Positions 36,411 through 45,498 of a stretch of 49,201 bases of DNA are shown here, in pieces (the first letter of the stretch is position 1; each line of letters starts with the position of its first letter). The notes under the pieces are model-generated. The model was not told the origin of the DNA. It searched no databases and saw only the letters and a program-made list of their open reading frames with translations. A program made the translations under genes and the position numbers. Origin of the DNA: a virus; IMG/VR virus record IMGVR_UViG_3300043449_001335, positions 1 to 49,201 of that record; one strand, 5' to 3'.

Positions 36411-38637
36411 TTGATCTCCTCATATTGTTAGACCCACCAGTAGTACCACCAGTCGTTGCTACTGAAGCTGCATTCATTGCTGCACCTGCAGCGACAACAG
36501 TTGCTACGACCATGTGTTGAGCCTCTTCTCTCTCAGCTGGGCTCATATCTGCACCAATAGATCCAAGGGCAGCAATAGCTGCTCCAGGATTTGACAGCAA
36601 TTCCCCTACGAATGCTGCTGGGTCAGAAATCAATTCAATGTTTGCTGCTACTGCAGCAGTGATAACTACGGCATTTCCATTCTCATCAGTTCTAACATCA
36701 ACTGGTGTTTGTGGTGGAAGATCAGAATATGAAACTCCAGCTGCCTTAATATCTTCGCTTGACAATGCCTCTCCTGGCTTAAGGTCTTCTACTAGAGATG
36801 AAACAATTGCTTCCTTCTCTGCTTCTGTAACTACCCCGTCTGCCTGAGCATCATCAACAATGTTTTCAGTTTTTGCTGCTTCTTCAGCAGCTTTTTCTTC
36901 AGCCTCTAGCCTTGCTTTTTCTTCAGCTAGTCTCTCTGCTTTTGCAAGTTTTTCTGCTTCTATTCTTTCTGCCTCAAGCTTTGCAGCCTCTTCTGCAGCC
37001 AATCTTTCTGCCTCTAGTCTTGCCTCTTCCTCAGCTTTAGCCAATGCTTCTGCTTCTGCTTTAGCTTTAGCCTCTGCTTCTGCAGCAAGTCTTGCCTCTT
37101 CTTCAAGTCTTAGTCGCTCTTCTTCTGCTGCTTTAGCTTCTGCTTCAAGTCTGAGTCTCTCTTCTTCTGCAGCTTTTGCTTCAGCAGCTAATCTTTCTGC
37201 TTCTGCCTTTGCAGCTGCTTCTGCAGCAGATCTAGCTTCAGCTTCTAGCCTAAGTCTTTCTGCTTCTGCCCTTGCTGCAGCCTCTGCTGCCAATCTAGCT
37301 TGCTCTGCAGCTATGGCAGCTTGTCTAGCAGCCTCTTCTGCTGCTGACTGCTGTGCAATAACAGTAGACAAATTACTAACTGATCCACTTGCATTTTGAA
37401 CTGCTGAAACTGCAATTGCTGACAAGTTAACGGCTGTTGCTATTGCCTGATTGGCATCTTGAATTGCAACTTCTTGTTCGGCCTGTGCTGACACAACTGC
37501 CTCTTCTGCAATGGCAACTTCAGATGTGACTGATGACACTTCGGCTAATGATCCATTTTCAATCTGAATTAAGCTATTTAGCAATGTGTTGCTAGATTGT
37601 AATTGATTGTTTGCATTTGCCAAATCTTGAACTTGTTGTTGTGTAGGGCTTGATGTGGTTCTAGAAAAAGCTGTTGTAGGAACTATTGACCAACTACCAC
37701 CCTGAGTCCACATAAAATGGACATTTGCTCCGCCACCATTTTCGTAATAATATAATGTCATTGGTATTGGCTGGCCAGCTTGTACGTTATATGTGATTGC
37801 AGTTCCACCACCACCTTTGTCATACCAGTCATTTATAACTGTTTCTCCATTTAGTTTTAGGATAACGCCATCGTCTGCTGGAGCATAAAGGCCAATTGTT
37901 CCAGTATATTGAGATGTAATGTTGCCACTAAACTTAACAATAAAATCTTCTGCTATCAGATTGAAGGCTGCTCCACTCCCCCAGTCAAAACTGATTTGTG
38001 TTACGGTGGTTGTTAATGTTGGTGATTTACCAATCTGTTCTGGAAGTGGTGGGGCATTATTGTATCCACCCATATTATAAATTTCTGCTTTGAGTCCAGA
38101 AGACAGGCCTATTGTTTGATTAATAGCAGTCTGTACGGATTGAACATTTTGAATGTCTGTTGCAACTACAACTTCTTGTGCATCAACATTTGCAGAAGCT
38201 TCTGCTAGATTTGCTGTAGCATCGACTAGGTTCTGCTGAGCATTATTTAAATTGGACTCTGCTTGAGTTACTGTTGCTGTAGCACCATCTACTACAGAAA
38301 TCTTAATGTTGGCTTGCTCTACAGCTGTCTCTGCAGAATCTACTGCATTGGAGGCAACCTCAATTGCCTGTGTCGCTGTAGTAATTGCTGTAGAGATTGC
38401 TTCTGTTACTGATATTGATCCTGAGCTTTGTACCGCTGATTCCATATTTTGAGAAACAATTACTAGGTCAGTATTTGCTGTTTGTAGCTGAACAACTACT
38501 GTTGACAAATCCCCCTCTTGAACAACAGTTACGGTAGCAGAATTTACCACTTCATCAGCTGATGCAGCAGCAAGTGGCCACAAGATCATGGCTCCAGTTA
38601 GGACAAATAGGGCAATTACTGCCCAAGACTTCTTCAA
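36403..38637 (-). CDS. secreted PA14-domain protein with long Ala/Glu-rich coiled coil (744 aa)
   Basis: Signal peptide (MKKSWAVIALFVLTGAMILWP...). Residues about 180-320 are a PA14-like domain: GLKAEIYNMGGYNN, YTGTIGLYAPADDGVILKLNGETV, YYENGGGANVHFMWT. A very long coiled coil follows, with many repeats of EAERLAAEAK/AEEERLRLEAE. The C-terminus has hydrophobic segments (ITAAVAANIELI, ATVVAAGAAMNAA). The start is TTG with AAGGAG. It probably acts at the cell surface or in the virion as a carbohydrate-binding stalk. TolA-like coiled coil resemblance is compositional. Confidence 0.82.
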   Translation of the reverse strand: MKKSWAVIALFVLTGAMILWPLAAASADEVVNSATVTVVQEGDLSTVVVQLQTANTDLVIVSQNMESAVQSSGSISVTEAISTAITTATQAIEVASNAVDSAETAVEQANIKISVVDGATATVTQAESNLNNAQQNLVDATANLAEASANVDAQEVVVATDIQNVQSVQTAINQTIGLSSGLKAEIYNMGGYNNAPPLPEQIGKSPTLTTTVTQISFDWGSGAAFNLIAEDFIVKFSGNITSQYTGTIGLYAPADDGVILKLNGETVINDWYDKGGGGTAITYNVQAGQPIPMTLYYYENGGGANVHFMWTQGGSWSIVPTTAFSRTTSSPTQQQVQDLANANNQLQSSNTLLNSLIQIENGSLAEVSSVTSEVAIAEEAVVSAQAEQEVAIQDANQAIATAVNLSAIAVSAVQNASGSVSNLSTVIAQQSAAEEAARQAAIAAEQARLAAEAAARAEAERLRLEAEARSAAEAAAKAEAERLAAEAKAAEEERLRLEAEAKAAEEERLRLEEEARLAAEAEAKAKAEAEALAKAEEEARLEAERLAAEEAAKLEAERIEAEKLAKAERLAEEKARLEAEEKAAEEAAKTENIVDDAQADGVVTEAEKEAIVSSLVEDLKPGEALSSEDIKAAGVSYSDLPPQTPVDVRTDENGNAVVITAAVAANIELISDPAAFVGELLSNPGAAIAALGSIGADMSPAEREEAQHMVVATVVAAGAAMNAASVATTGGTTGGSNNMRRSNG
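36860..37330. repeat. low-complexity coding repeats of the coiled coil
   Basis: Degenerate Ala/Glu/Arg codon repeats (gct-tct-gct and similar on the plus strand) repeat every 15-30 bases. They encode heptad-like coiled-coil units and are prone to copy-number change. The opposite-strand serine/alanine frames here are shadows. Confidence 0.7.
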
Positions 38638-38678
38638 AGTAGGGGTCTCCTTTGTAGGGGTAGAAGCTTAACAAAATA

Positions 38679-38687
38679 ATTATATCA
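38679..38687 (-). promoter_or_regulatory. extended -10 box TGATATAAT of PA14 gene
   Basis: TGATATAAT on the minus strand, about 41 nt before the TTG start at 38637; the leader carries AAGGAG. Confidence 0.5.
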
Positions 38688-38702
38688 CGCTTTGATAAAA
38701 GT

Positions 38703-38723
38703 AAAGGGGCACCGAAGTACCCC
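38703..38723 (-). terminator. intrinsic terminator with UUCG loop
   Basis: GGGGTAC-TTCG-GTGCCCC on the minus strand, a stable C(UUCG)G tetraloop hairpin followed by TTTACTTTT. It ends the nrdJ transcript. Confidence 0.75.
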
Positions 38724-38746
38724 AATACCTTATCCGATCTATTTAA

Positions 38747-40777
38747 TTAAGAGATCTTTAGTTCACACGCATCTGTTGTGCAGTATGCCTCTCCCTGTGC
38801 TTCAAGATTGTCTACGCCATCATAGATAGCTGACCAGTTAATCTTTTTGACGGAGCCTACGTAAGAGTTGTATTCCTCTTCTGTGATCTCTGTGTATGGT
38901 TGCTGTGGATATACTGTGTTACCCATTGGCAGGAATGATACAGCTTTTAATTGCCCCTCATACATATTGAGAACTGATGCAATGTGCTGCTTTTCTGTTT
39001 CCTTGTCAAATGATAGAGTTACAGAAACTCCATTATCTGACCAATACTTTTGTGTAGTTGCTGCAAGACCAATCTTTTCAAATAGTGTTACTTGCTTTTC
39101 TGCTCTCTTCTGTCCAGATGCAATAGGGAAGTATACTACTGAAGTGTTAGCTGACACTAGGTCATCTTCAATCTTATACCCTGCTGCTCTGAATAGGTGC
39201 ATCATTGGATCGTTATTACCAAAACGAATTGCACGTAGGTAGAACTTTCCTCCAGGTCCCCAGTGAACTCCAGGAGTTGCACCAGAAAGAATTGATACAG
39301 AGCCAGATGGCTTAACAGTTGTTACACGAATTGATTCACGAACACATAGCCATTCTGAGTACTGCTTGTCGTAGAAACGAATCTTATTGTACCCTTCGTC
39401 CATCCACTCACGAACAGTTGGCAAGCCATGGTCATCAGCGAACGAAGCGATGCCAGTTAGAGAAGTACCAATACGGCGGTTTCTCTGCATAATGCCGTTT
39501 GTCTGCTGCCAGTGTGTTGGAAGAAGAGTAACAGTTTTGCCATACAAGTATGCAAACTTTAGAGTGCGTAGGAAGTCTTCCTTTGACTCGTGGCGGTTTA
39601 GGTGTACCTCAACTAGGGTACATAGTTCGTAGGACTCCAGAGGCTGTTCTGCACATGGATTAAAGCCCATTACACGATAGTCCTTGCCATCTGCTGGATC
39701 AGCCAAGCGACCATAGTTACGTGCAACATCAAGCCAAATAAATCCTGGCTCTCCATTGTCTGCAATGCGGTCTACATATTTTGAGTAATCCATTCCAACA
39801 GTTGCTGAGATAGAGTTATTTGACATCCAGGCCCATCCTGGGTTCTCTGGGTCATACGAGTTACGCTCTGGGAATGCCTCTGCATTCTTTAGGTTTAGGA
39901 AGTCTTCATCTCCATCAACACCCAGTGCAAGGGTAGCAGAGCGTCTTACGTTACCTGCAACAACACATGTACCAATAAGGTTAATGATATCAACAATAGC
40001 ACGTGAGTCTAATGTCTCTCCAGCTCTTGATCCAACTGCCTTACGGACTCTCTCATGTAGATCCATAAGTGGCTTAGGTCCTGAAGCAGTTCCTCCAAAG
40101 CCCTTGATAGGAGCACCTTCTGGTCTAATCAATGAATAATCAAAATGCTGAATATTCTGGTTTGGACGCAAGAATGAATTGATCAAAAGTCGTACTGACT
40201 CTACCCATCCTTCACGAGTGTCTGGAATTTCATAAGTCACTGTAGGCTCTGTAGGGGCATAGATTGGGAAATTCTTATCCTGTCCTAGGGTATCGAAGCC
40301 AACGCCAATACCAAGCATTAGAGCGTCCATGACCCAAGCAAATAGGGCTCCTGGATCATTCTTGTCCAAGTCCTTTGTAGAAACAACTGCACAGTTCTGA
40401 AGAGCAGCTGAGTTACGCTTTTCCATAGTCAGAGGTGTTCCAAAAGACCATAGTCCACGTCCTGGTGGTGTCCACTTGAGGTTAAACATTCTATCGAATG
40501 CTTCCTGTGCAGACTTCTGTGCCTTATAGTCATTCCATGGTAGGCGGTTTTCCTTAGCGTGATTCTTCTGAACTGAGTACATACCCTCAATTACACGGCG
40601 ACATACTTCGTGCCAACGCTCTTTGGTTCCGTCTTCCTTTACTCTTGAATATGTTCTAATAAAGGTAATCTCTCCAAGTGAGTTTGAACCTACGTCCTTA
40701 AATCCGAATGGTGATTCTGCTAAAGAATATTTATCAATAAACTCATCTGTGAGTTTGAATGAAAAGAAATCTGACAT
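38747..40777 (-). CDS. nrdJ: adenosylcobalamin-dependent class II ribonucleotide reductase (monomeric type)
   Basis: Makes deoxynucleotides from ribonucleotides using adenosylcobalamin. The active-site loop FNPCAEQPLESYELC (Cys375, Glu377) and the N-terminal TPPGRGLWSFGT plus NCAVVST are diagnostic. The C-terminus YCTTDACELKIS has the CX4C redox pair of the monomeric ribonucleoside-triphosphate-type enzymes. 676 aa, full length. The ATG follows AGGAG at 8 nt. B12 dependence ties it to the adenosyltransferase gene at 1515. A class II enzyme works with or without oxygen. Terminators flank the gene on both sides. Confidence 0.95.
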   Translation of the reverse strand: MSDFFSFKLTDEFIDKYSLAESPFGFKDVGSNSLGEITFIRTYSRVKEDGTKERWHEVCRRVIEGMYSVQKNHAKENRLPWNDYKAQKSAQEAFDRMFNLKWTPPGRGLWSFGTPLTMEKRNSAALQNCAVVSTKDLDKNDPGALFAWVMDALMLGIGVGFDTLGQDKNFPIYAPTEPTVTYEIPDTREGWVESVRLLINSFLRPNQNIQHFDYSLIRPEGAPIKGFGGTASGPKPLMDLHERVRKAVGSRAGETLDSRAIVDIINLIGTCVVAGNVRRSATLALGVDGDEDFLNLKNAEAFPERNSYDPENPGWAWMSNNSISATVGMDYSKYVDRIADNGEPGFIWLDVARNYGRLADPADGKDYRVMGFNPCAEQPLESYELCTLVEVHLNRHESKEDFLRTLKFAYLYGKTVTLLPTHWQQTNGIMQRNRRIGTSLTGIASFADDHGLPTVREWMDEGYNKIRFYDKQYSEWLCVRESIRVTTVKPSGSVSILSGATPGVHWGPGGKFYLRAIRFGNNDPMMHLFRAAGYKIEDDLVSANTSVVYFPIASGQKRAEKQVTLFEKIGLAATTQKYWSDNGVSVTLSFDKETEKQHIASVLNMYEGQLKAVSFLPMGNTVYPQQPYTEITEEEYNSYVGSVKKINWSAIYDGVDNLEAQGEAYCTTDACELKIS

Positions 40778-40809
40778 TTTGTACGCTCCTAAAATAATGT
40801 AGAAGTTAA

Positions 40810-40839
40810 TTATAGCATAGTGTTTTTATTTTTGTAAAA
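40810..40839 (-). promoter_or_regulatory. nrdJ promoter
   Basis: TTTACA (40839-40834), 18-base spacer and TGC-TATAAT (40815-40810) on the minus strand. The leader is about 30 nt with AGGAG before the ATG. No cobalamin riboswitch-like structure is visible. Confidence 0.68.
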
Positions 40840-40888
40840 CTCTCCTTCAAGTAATGCTTTAGAGTTTTTAAAATAACAAAACGGTAAC

Positions 40889-40914
40889 AAAAAAGGGACC
40901 AGTTTCCTGGTCCC
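40889..40914 (-). terminator. intrinsic terminator with GAAA loop
   Basis: GGGACCAG-GAAA-CTGGTCCC on the minus strand (perfect 8-pair stem, GNRA loop), followed by TTTTTT. It ends the upstream secreted-protein transcript and insulates nrdJ. Confidence 0.9.
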
Positions 40915-40932
40915 CTTAGTGTTAAGCATTAA

Positions 40933-41931
40933 TTACTTAAGTGTTGCAACCTTAGCCTTTGGGAACTTCTTGTTCCACTTTGCAGCAAGTGCATTGTACT
41001 TTGCCTTTGCAGACGCAGTGTTCTTAGCCTCAGCAATAGCCTTTGCCTTCTCAAGCTCAAGCTCTGCCTTTACCTTTGCAAGTTCTGCCTTAGTTGCATC
41101 GTGTGCAACCTTTTCTGCAGCAAGTTCTGCAGTCTTAGCAGTTACTTCTGATGCAAGGTCACGAACTGTAACGTCTAGAATCTTCTGTCCTGCTGGAGCA
41201 TTAAGTCCAGTAACAGCAGATGCTACAGTTGCAGTTGCAAGCAAGCGTACAGTTCCTGAAGCAGGAAGAGTAATTTCCTTAGTCTTTGAACCAAGAGTTG
41301 CTGTTGCAGTGTCTGTAGTTAGAGCGTATGTGTCGTTTGTAGTGCTTGTAGTAACCTGAAGGTTAATAGTTGCACCACCCTTAGCGTTACCGAATACATC
41401 CACACCACGAACGGTTGCAGTGTATACAGTACCAGCAGCACCAGTTGCAGAGCCAGCAAGTTCAATTGCGTTCAATGCACCAGCAGTACCTTGGAAGTAG
41501 TATGTAGTTGTGTTTCCACCAACAGTTACTGCAACAGAACCAACTGCTGTAGTTGTAGTGAATACAAAAAGGTCAGCAGATGTACCAGTACCAGTTGAAA
41601 CTGATACAGATGATGAACCTGCAGAAGCAGTTACTGGAGCACCTGCAGCAGCAAGTGCAGTAACGATCTTACCGTTAGTTGCGACAGCAGAAACAGTAGT
41701 TCCAGTGTCAAGGCCTGTTAGGGCAATCTTTAGTGCGTCTGTAGCATCTACAGAGTTATCTGCAGGAACTGGTAGAGCGACTGGTGCTGAAATAGCAGTA
41801 CCGCCAGTAGCAGCAGAACCGCCAACTGTTAGAGCAGTAGATACTGCAGCACTTGCAGGTGTTGCGATTACTGATGTTGCAAGGGCAGTAGCTGCAACCA
41901 CTGCGAATGCGATCTTCTTAATTGAAGTCAT
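40933..41931 (-). CDS. secreted Ig-like/coiled-coil surface protein (332 aa)
   Basis: Signal peptide MTSIKKIAFAVVAATALATS...ASA, then Ala/Thr/Val/Gly-rich beta-sandwich-like sequence (SVSTGTGTSADLFVFTT, GSVAVTVGGNTTTYYFQG, VYTATVRGVDVFGNAKGG) and a C-terminal coiled coil (AELAAEKVAHDATKAELAKV...). The composition is like actinobacterial surface-layer or cell-surface proteins. A strong AAGGAG site and terminator suggest high expression. Function unknown; could alter the infected cell surface or be a virion protein. Confidence 0.72.
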   Translation of the reverse strand: MTSIKKIAFAVVAATALATSVIATPASAAVSTALTVGGSAATGGTAISAPVALPVPADNSVDATDALKIALTGLDTGTTVSAVATNGKIVTALAAAGAPVTASAGSSSVSVSTGTGTSADLFVFTTTTAVGSVAVTVGGNTTTYYFQGTAGALNAIELAGSATGAAGTVYTATVRGVDVFGNAKGGATINLQVTTSTTNDTYALTTDTATATLGSKTKEITLPASGTVRLLATATVASAVTGLNAPAGQKILDVTVRDLASEVTAKTAELAAEKVAHDATKAELAKVKAELELEKAKAIAEAKNTASAKAKYNALAAKWNKKFPKAKVATLK

Positions 41932-41953
41932 ATATATATTCTCCTTATATCGT

Positions 41954-43732
41954 TTATATTAGTTTTAATCTATCCAAGTAGTCTTTAACTTCTTTTGGCA
42001 TAGGTTTATATTGTAGCACAGGCTCCTTAGCCTTGTCAAGTTCAGTCTTGGGTCTATCTCTGAATGTATGAATCTCTACTTCAAGGTTTAGATCCCTTGG
42101 AGTGTGACTTATAGCACCAAAAATGGAACCACACACAGCGTCAGCCAAGTCTTTTGAGAGTTTTCGTGGGTGGTCTACATTCTTACCATTCTTAGTAATC
42201 TTTAGCTCTGTGAGTTCTTCGAACAAAAGTTCGATTGCTGGCATAGCCAATCTATCCTCATAGATGAGCATAGCCATGTCCTCATAGTGCTTTTTACCTA
42301 CAGAGACAGTTTCTGTTCTCATGCCCACCTCTGTAAGTTCCTTCTGAATATCAAAAGACTGCCATCTGTCAAACGACACCATTCCGATATTAAAGCCTAG
42401 TCTTCTTAGGTTCTGAATCCATTGCTTAACTTCTGATAAGTCTACAGGACCTTCAATCTTTGGCTCCCACCAAGCAACTGCATCTACAACAACAATTGGA
42501 GATACTTGCTGGTAATCTTTAATTACCTGAACATTTACCCATTTATCTACGTGGGCAATTGCAACAGCACACTTGTCATGTCTCTGTGCAAGGTCAGCAT
42601 GAACATAATAAATCTTGTCTGGGTCTGGCTGGAAGGCTGGCTCAAATCTTCTAAATTGATCAAGAGGATTCCTGATGCTCATTGAGCTTCTTACCTTATC
42701 ACGCTGTCTAAAGAATGCATCTGTCATGTATGTAGGTACACATGCAAAACGCTGCATTGCATCTCCCATATCAGTAAAGAATGAAGTTTTAAAATCATCA
42801 ATCTTACGTGTTGGATTTACTACCCATGTAGGTCTCTTTAGTGCAAACACTCCTGGATATTTATATGATACAACCTCATCCTCATCCCACTCAATTTCTA
42901 GTGAGTTACCTTCGGCATCTGCAGGAAGATCTTCATTCATAATAAACTTATGTGTCTTGTGGATAACATTCTTGTCTGCAATAACATCATCATATCTCTG
43001 GGAGATAAAGTCCCCAGGAAAACGAGGAAAAGATAGCAGTGCTACCTTGCCAAGGTCAGGGAAGCGAGAATCTACAGAAGCTCGGAAAGCTTTGTAGATA
43101 TTATCTGCAGTCTTACCCTGTTCGTTACCAGTTCCAACTTCTGTAGCAAAACCAGAGATCTCATCAAGCACTGCAAGGATAAGGTTAAGACCCTCATGTG
43201 ACTCTCGTTCGGAATGACCTGAGTAAACTGTGATGGAGTGATCAAATTCGATAGACTCTGCCTTTGCATTAAACTTTCCTGCAAACCATGGCGACTTTTC
43301 AATCTTTGTTTTAAATCCTTTAAAGAAGACGTTCTTTGCTTGCTGTGCGTTAATAGCAACGTTAATGATATCAATGGCATCGCCACTTGGTTTTCCAAAA
43401 TACCTTGCAGGATCCTTAAGACATAAAAGTTTATATACAATGTACGCACACGCAACCGTTGAAGTAAAGTCCTTACCAGATCCTTTACCAAGCTGAAGAA
43501 TGACCTCATTCTTTGTATACTTTTTATAATAGCGTCTTCCTTCTTCTTCTCCCAGAAGATCAATCACATCTTCTAGTTTATAAATTTGTGACATCGCTTC
43601 TACGATATCATATTGTATCTGAGATAGTGGTGGCTGATTGAGAAAGTCTTCACCTTCCACAAATTCACGGGCATTGACTGGTCTTTCTTTGAAGTTATCA
43701 GCCTGTAGGGCATCTAGGAATTCATCAAACAT
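41954..43732 (-). CDS. terminase large subunit
   Basis: The ATPase has Walker A QLGKGSGKDFTS (residues 80-91) and Walker B LILAVLDEISGF; the nuclease has HADLAQRHDKCAVAI and SFDRWQSF and DLADAVCGSI with metal-binding Asp residues. 592 aa. It packages phage DNA into the prohead. Its ATG overlaps the small-subunit gene by 8 nt, as expected for a terminase pair. Confidence 0.95.
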   Translation of the reverse strand: MFDEFLDALQADNFKERPVNAREFVEGEDFLNQPPLSQIQYDIVEAMSQIYKLEDVIDLLGEEEGRRYYKKYTKNEVILQLGKGSGKDFTSTVACAYIVYKLLCLKDPARYFGKPSGDAIDIINVAINAQQAKNVFFKGFKTKIEKSPWFAGKFNAKAESIEFDHSITVYSGHSERESHEGLNLILAVLDEISGFATEVGTGNEQGKTADNIYKAFRASVDSRFPDLGKVALLSFPRFPGDFISQRYDDVIADKNVIHKTHKFIMNEDLPADAEGNSLEIEWDEDEVVSYKYPGVFALKRPTWVVNPTRKIDDFKTSFFTDMGDAMQRFACVPTYMTDAFFRQRDKVRSSMSIRNPLDQFRRFEPAFQPDPDKIYYVHADLAQRHDKCAVAIAHVDKWVNVQVIKDYQQVSPIVVVDAVAWWEPKIEGPVDLSEVKQWIQNLRRLGFNIGMVSFDRWQSFDIQKELTEVGMRTETVSVGKKHYEDMAMLIYEDRLAMPAIELLFEELTELKITKNGKNVDHPRKLSKDLADAVCGSIFGAISHTPRDLNLEVEIHTFRDRPKTELDKAKEPVLQYKPMPKEVKDYLDRLKLI

Positions 43733-44255
43733 TGTTATTCACAATCACTATTGTTTCTTGATTCTTGCTTAGTCTAGAAAGTCTACGCATAATCTCATCA
43801 CGAATCTCAGGGTATTCTGATGCAATATCCTTTAGGATTTGGATAAGTGCTTCCTGTCTTTCTTCAATCTCAATCATTTCTTCTGCAAGCTCTTTGTTCT
43901 CTAGGAGTCCTGCCTTCTGTAGCATCTCTATACGAGTCTTCTCTAGGTCCATTACAAGCTTAATACCCTGCGTCTTTGCACCAAGGTTAGCAGTTGTTGT
44001 TGCCTCGTCAATTACCTCGTAGGCCTTTGATATAAGCTTGCTATAGTGTGTGTCTGCACCAACCAATGCCTCCTTGGCACGTGCACGGATTGCAGCGTTA
44101 TCTGTTGCCATCTGTCGCCACTCGCTAATATAGCTGACAACAGTTTGTCTTGGAATTGCTAGTTCCTTAGAAATTTGTGTTGGATCGCTGCCAGAGAGGT
44201 ACTTCTCTACAACCTTATTAACATTATCCAAATGCTCTACTAGTTTATCTTCCAT
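43725..44255 (-). CDS. terminase small subunit-like protein
   Basis: N-terminal helix-turn-helix (SGSDPTQISKELAIPRQTVVSYISEW) is followed by long helices for oligomerisation (LEKTRIEMLQKAGLLENKELAEEMIEIEERQEALIQ). Position directly upstream of the large subunit and the 8-nt overlap support small terminase. It would bind the packaging site on DNA. 176 aa. Confidence 0.8.
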   Translation of the reverse strand: MEDKLVEHLDNVNKVVEKYLSGSDPTQISKELAIPRQTVVSYISEWRQMATDNAAIRARAKEALVGADTHYSKLISKAYEVIDEATTTANLGAKTQGIKLVMDLEKTRIEMLQKAGLLENKELAEEMIEIEERQEALIQILKDIASEYPEIRDEIMRRLSRLSKNQETIVIVNNNV

Positions 44256-44985
44256 ATTTAAAAGCCGTTCTCATTCTTTCTTCATTCTTCAGGACGAGAT
44301 CTGGATTTGCTTTTTGCTCTTCTGTTAGTGCAAAACGTGCTCTAGTTGGCATATCCAAGTTATCTTCATTCTCTATATAATAGAATACAGCAATACTCTC
44401 TCTATTTTCCCCATTTGGTGCAGCAATCATTTCAGGTAGTCCATGCCAGAAATCTCCATCAGTTTGGAAGATTACTGCCCTATTGAATACTGGACTTATG
44501 GACACAATCTTTTCCCCTGGCTCTCCATCTTTGTCATCCCAAAAATCTAAACTACCTCCCCAAGATTCTTCCCAATTCTTGTTTAGGTATACTATTAGAT
44601 TTAGTTTTCTGACTAATCCCAGTTTGGGATGTAGCTTTGCATCTTGGTGTAGGTTCAGTCTTCCATTACTTGCATGTAGATGCATACCACCTGCATGTAG
44701 GCCATAATCTGCAACTAATTTGCGAATACCAGTTAGGTCCTCAAGGGTATTTACAAAATCATTAGATACTAGCTCAAAGAATGTTCTATAGAAAGCACCA
44801 GGATACCAGTCCCAGTGAGTAGACAGAAGCTTTTCCTCAAACTCAGAATTGTTGCGAGTCAGCCATCTCTCATCTTCATATGTGTAAAATTGATCAGAAA
44901 GTTCTTCTGCCAATGCAGGGTCAAAGAAGTTATCAATTACCCAAATATTTGTTGGGTGGTTAATATGTTCAATCTTTGGGGACAC
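44245..44985 (-). CDS. 2OG-Fe(II) oxygenase next to terminase
   Basis: GRLNLHQDAKLHPKLGLVRKLNLIVYLN gives H113 and D115; GDFWHGLPE gives H181; NRESIAVFYY gives R195. The start is GTG with GAGG upstream. 246 aa. Its end overlaps the small terminase by 11 nt. Placement with packaging genes suggests late expression and perhaps virion-linked targets, but DNA is possible. Confidence 0.85.
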   Translation of the reverse strand: MSPKIEHINHPTNIWVIDNFFDPALAEELSDQFYTYEDERWLTRNNSEFEEKLLSTHWDWYPGAFYRTFFELVSNDFVNTLEDLTGIRKLVADYGLHAGGMHLHASNGRLNLHQDAKLHPKLGLVRKLNLIVYLNKNWEESWGGSLDFWDDKDGEPGEKIVSISPVFNRAVIFQTDGDFWHGLPEMIAAPNGENRESIAVFYYIENEDNLDMPTRARFALTEEQKANPDLVLKNEERMRTAFKYGR

Positions 44986-45262
44986 TTCTACGACCTCTTT
45001 TGCCTTTCTGCGGAATACGCTTAATCCTGTCTACCTGAAAAGATCTGTAGCTATGGCTTTGGCCACGATATAGCTCAAAGCAATCTACCCAGATTGATCC
45101 AGTTTCAGTGTTTGTGACTACAGAATCAAACTTAAATTTGAGACCATATTCTCCACTTATCTTAATTATATCACCACGGACAATTTCAAAGCCATCTACA
45201 TGGACTATGTCTGACCTAACAAACTTAGTCTCTACAAGCTTTACAGAGATTTTTTTTGCCAT
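44969..45262 (-). CDS. hypothetical actinophage-type protein (97 aa)
   Basis: MAKKISVKLVETKFVRSDIV, DIIKISGEYGLKFKFDSVVT and SFQVDRIKRIPQKGKRGRRS. Beta-rich with a very basic C-terminus, which could bind nucleic acid. Its start shares one base with the stop upstream (TAATG). Not assigned. Confidence 0.6.
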   Translation of the reverse strand: MAKKISVKLVETKFVRSDIVHVDGFEIVRGDIIKISGEYGLKFKFDSVVTNTETGSIWVDCFELYRGQSHSYRSFQVDRIKRIPQKGKRGRRSVPKD

Positions 45263-45498
45263 TAAGCATCGCCCTTAAGCCTCTTGATTTCATCCTGAAT
45301 GTAAAAGATTGCCTTCTCAAGGTCTTGAATAGTCTTGGTCTCATCCTTAAGTCCTGCTCTCCACAAGTACTTAAACGCATTTCCAATATTAAAGTTTCTA
45401 TGTCTAGTAATCTGAATACACTCTACGCCACTAGGGTCAGATGTGTAGTGCGGTGGATGATTAACCTGGTCTACAGTAATTTTAAGATCATTAGTCAT
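45262..45498 (-). CDS. DUF3310 protein
   Basis: VNHPPHYTSDPSGVECIQITRHRNFNIGNAFKYLWRAGLKDETKTIQDLEKAIFYIQDEI is the DUF3310 signature (NHPxHY... GN.KYxxR...K). 78 aa. The family is common in phages and may be nucleotide-related. The start at 45498 overlaps the previous gene by 8 nt. Confidence 0.88.
   Translation of the reverse strand: MTNDLKITVDQVNHPPHYTSDPSGVECIQITRHRNFNIGNAFKYLWRAGLKDETKTIQDLEKAIFYIQDEIKRLKGDA

Noticed and set aside
36860-37330. Possible CRISPR or tandem DNA repeat array
   Set aside because: The repeats are degenerate, keep the reading frame and encode coiled-coil residues. There are no unique spacers.
36860-37399. Long plus-strand serine/alanine-rich open frame
   Set aside because: It is the antisense shadow of the Ala/Glu coiled-coil repeats. 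It has no ribosome binding site and a non-natural composition.
40778-40932. Cobalamin riboswitch upstream of nrdJ
   Set aside because: Only about 140 nt lie between genes; they are occupied by a promoter and a terminator, with no B12-box or multibranch structure seen.
41510-41962. Plus-strand frame opposite the secreted protein
   Set aside because: It is a composition-driven shadow of Ala/Thr/Val codons with no start signals.
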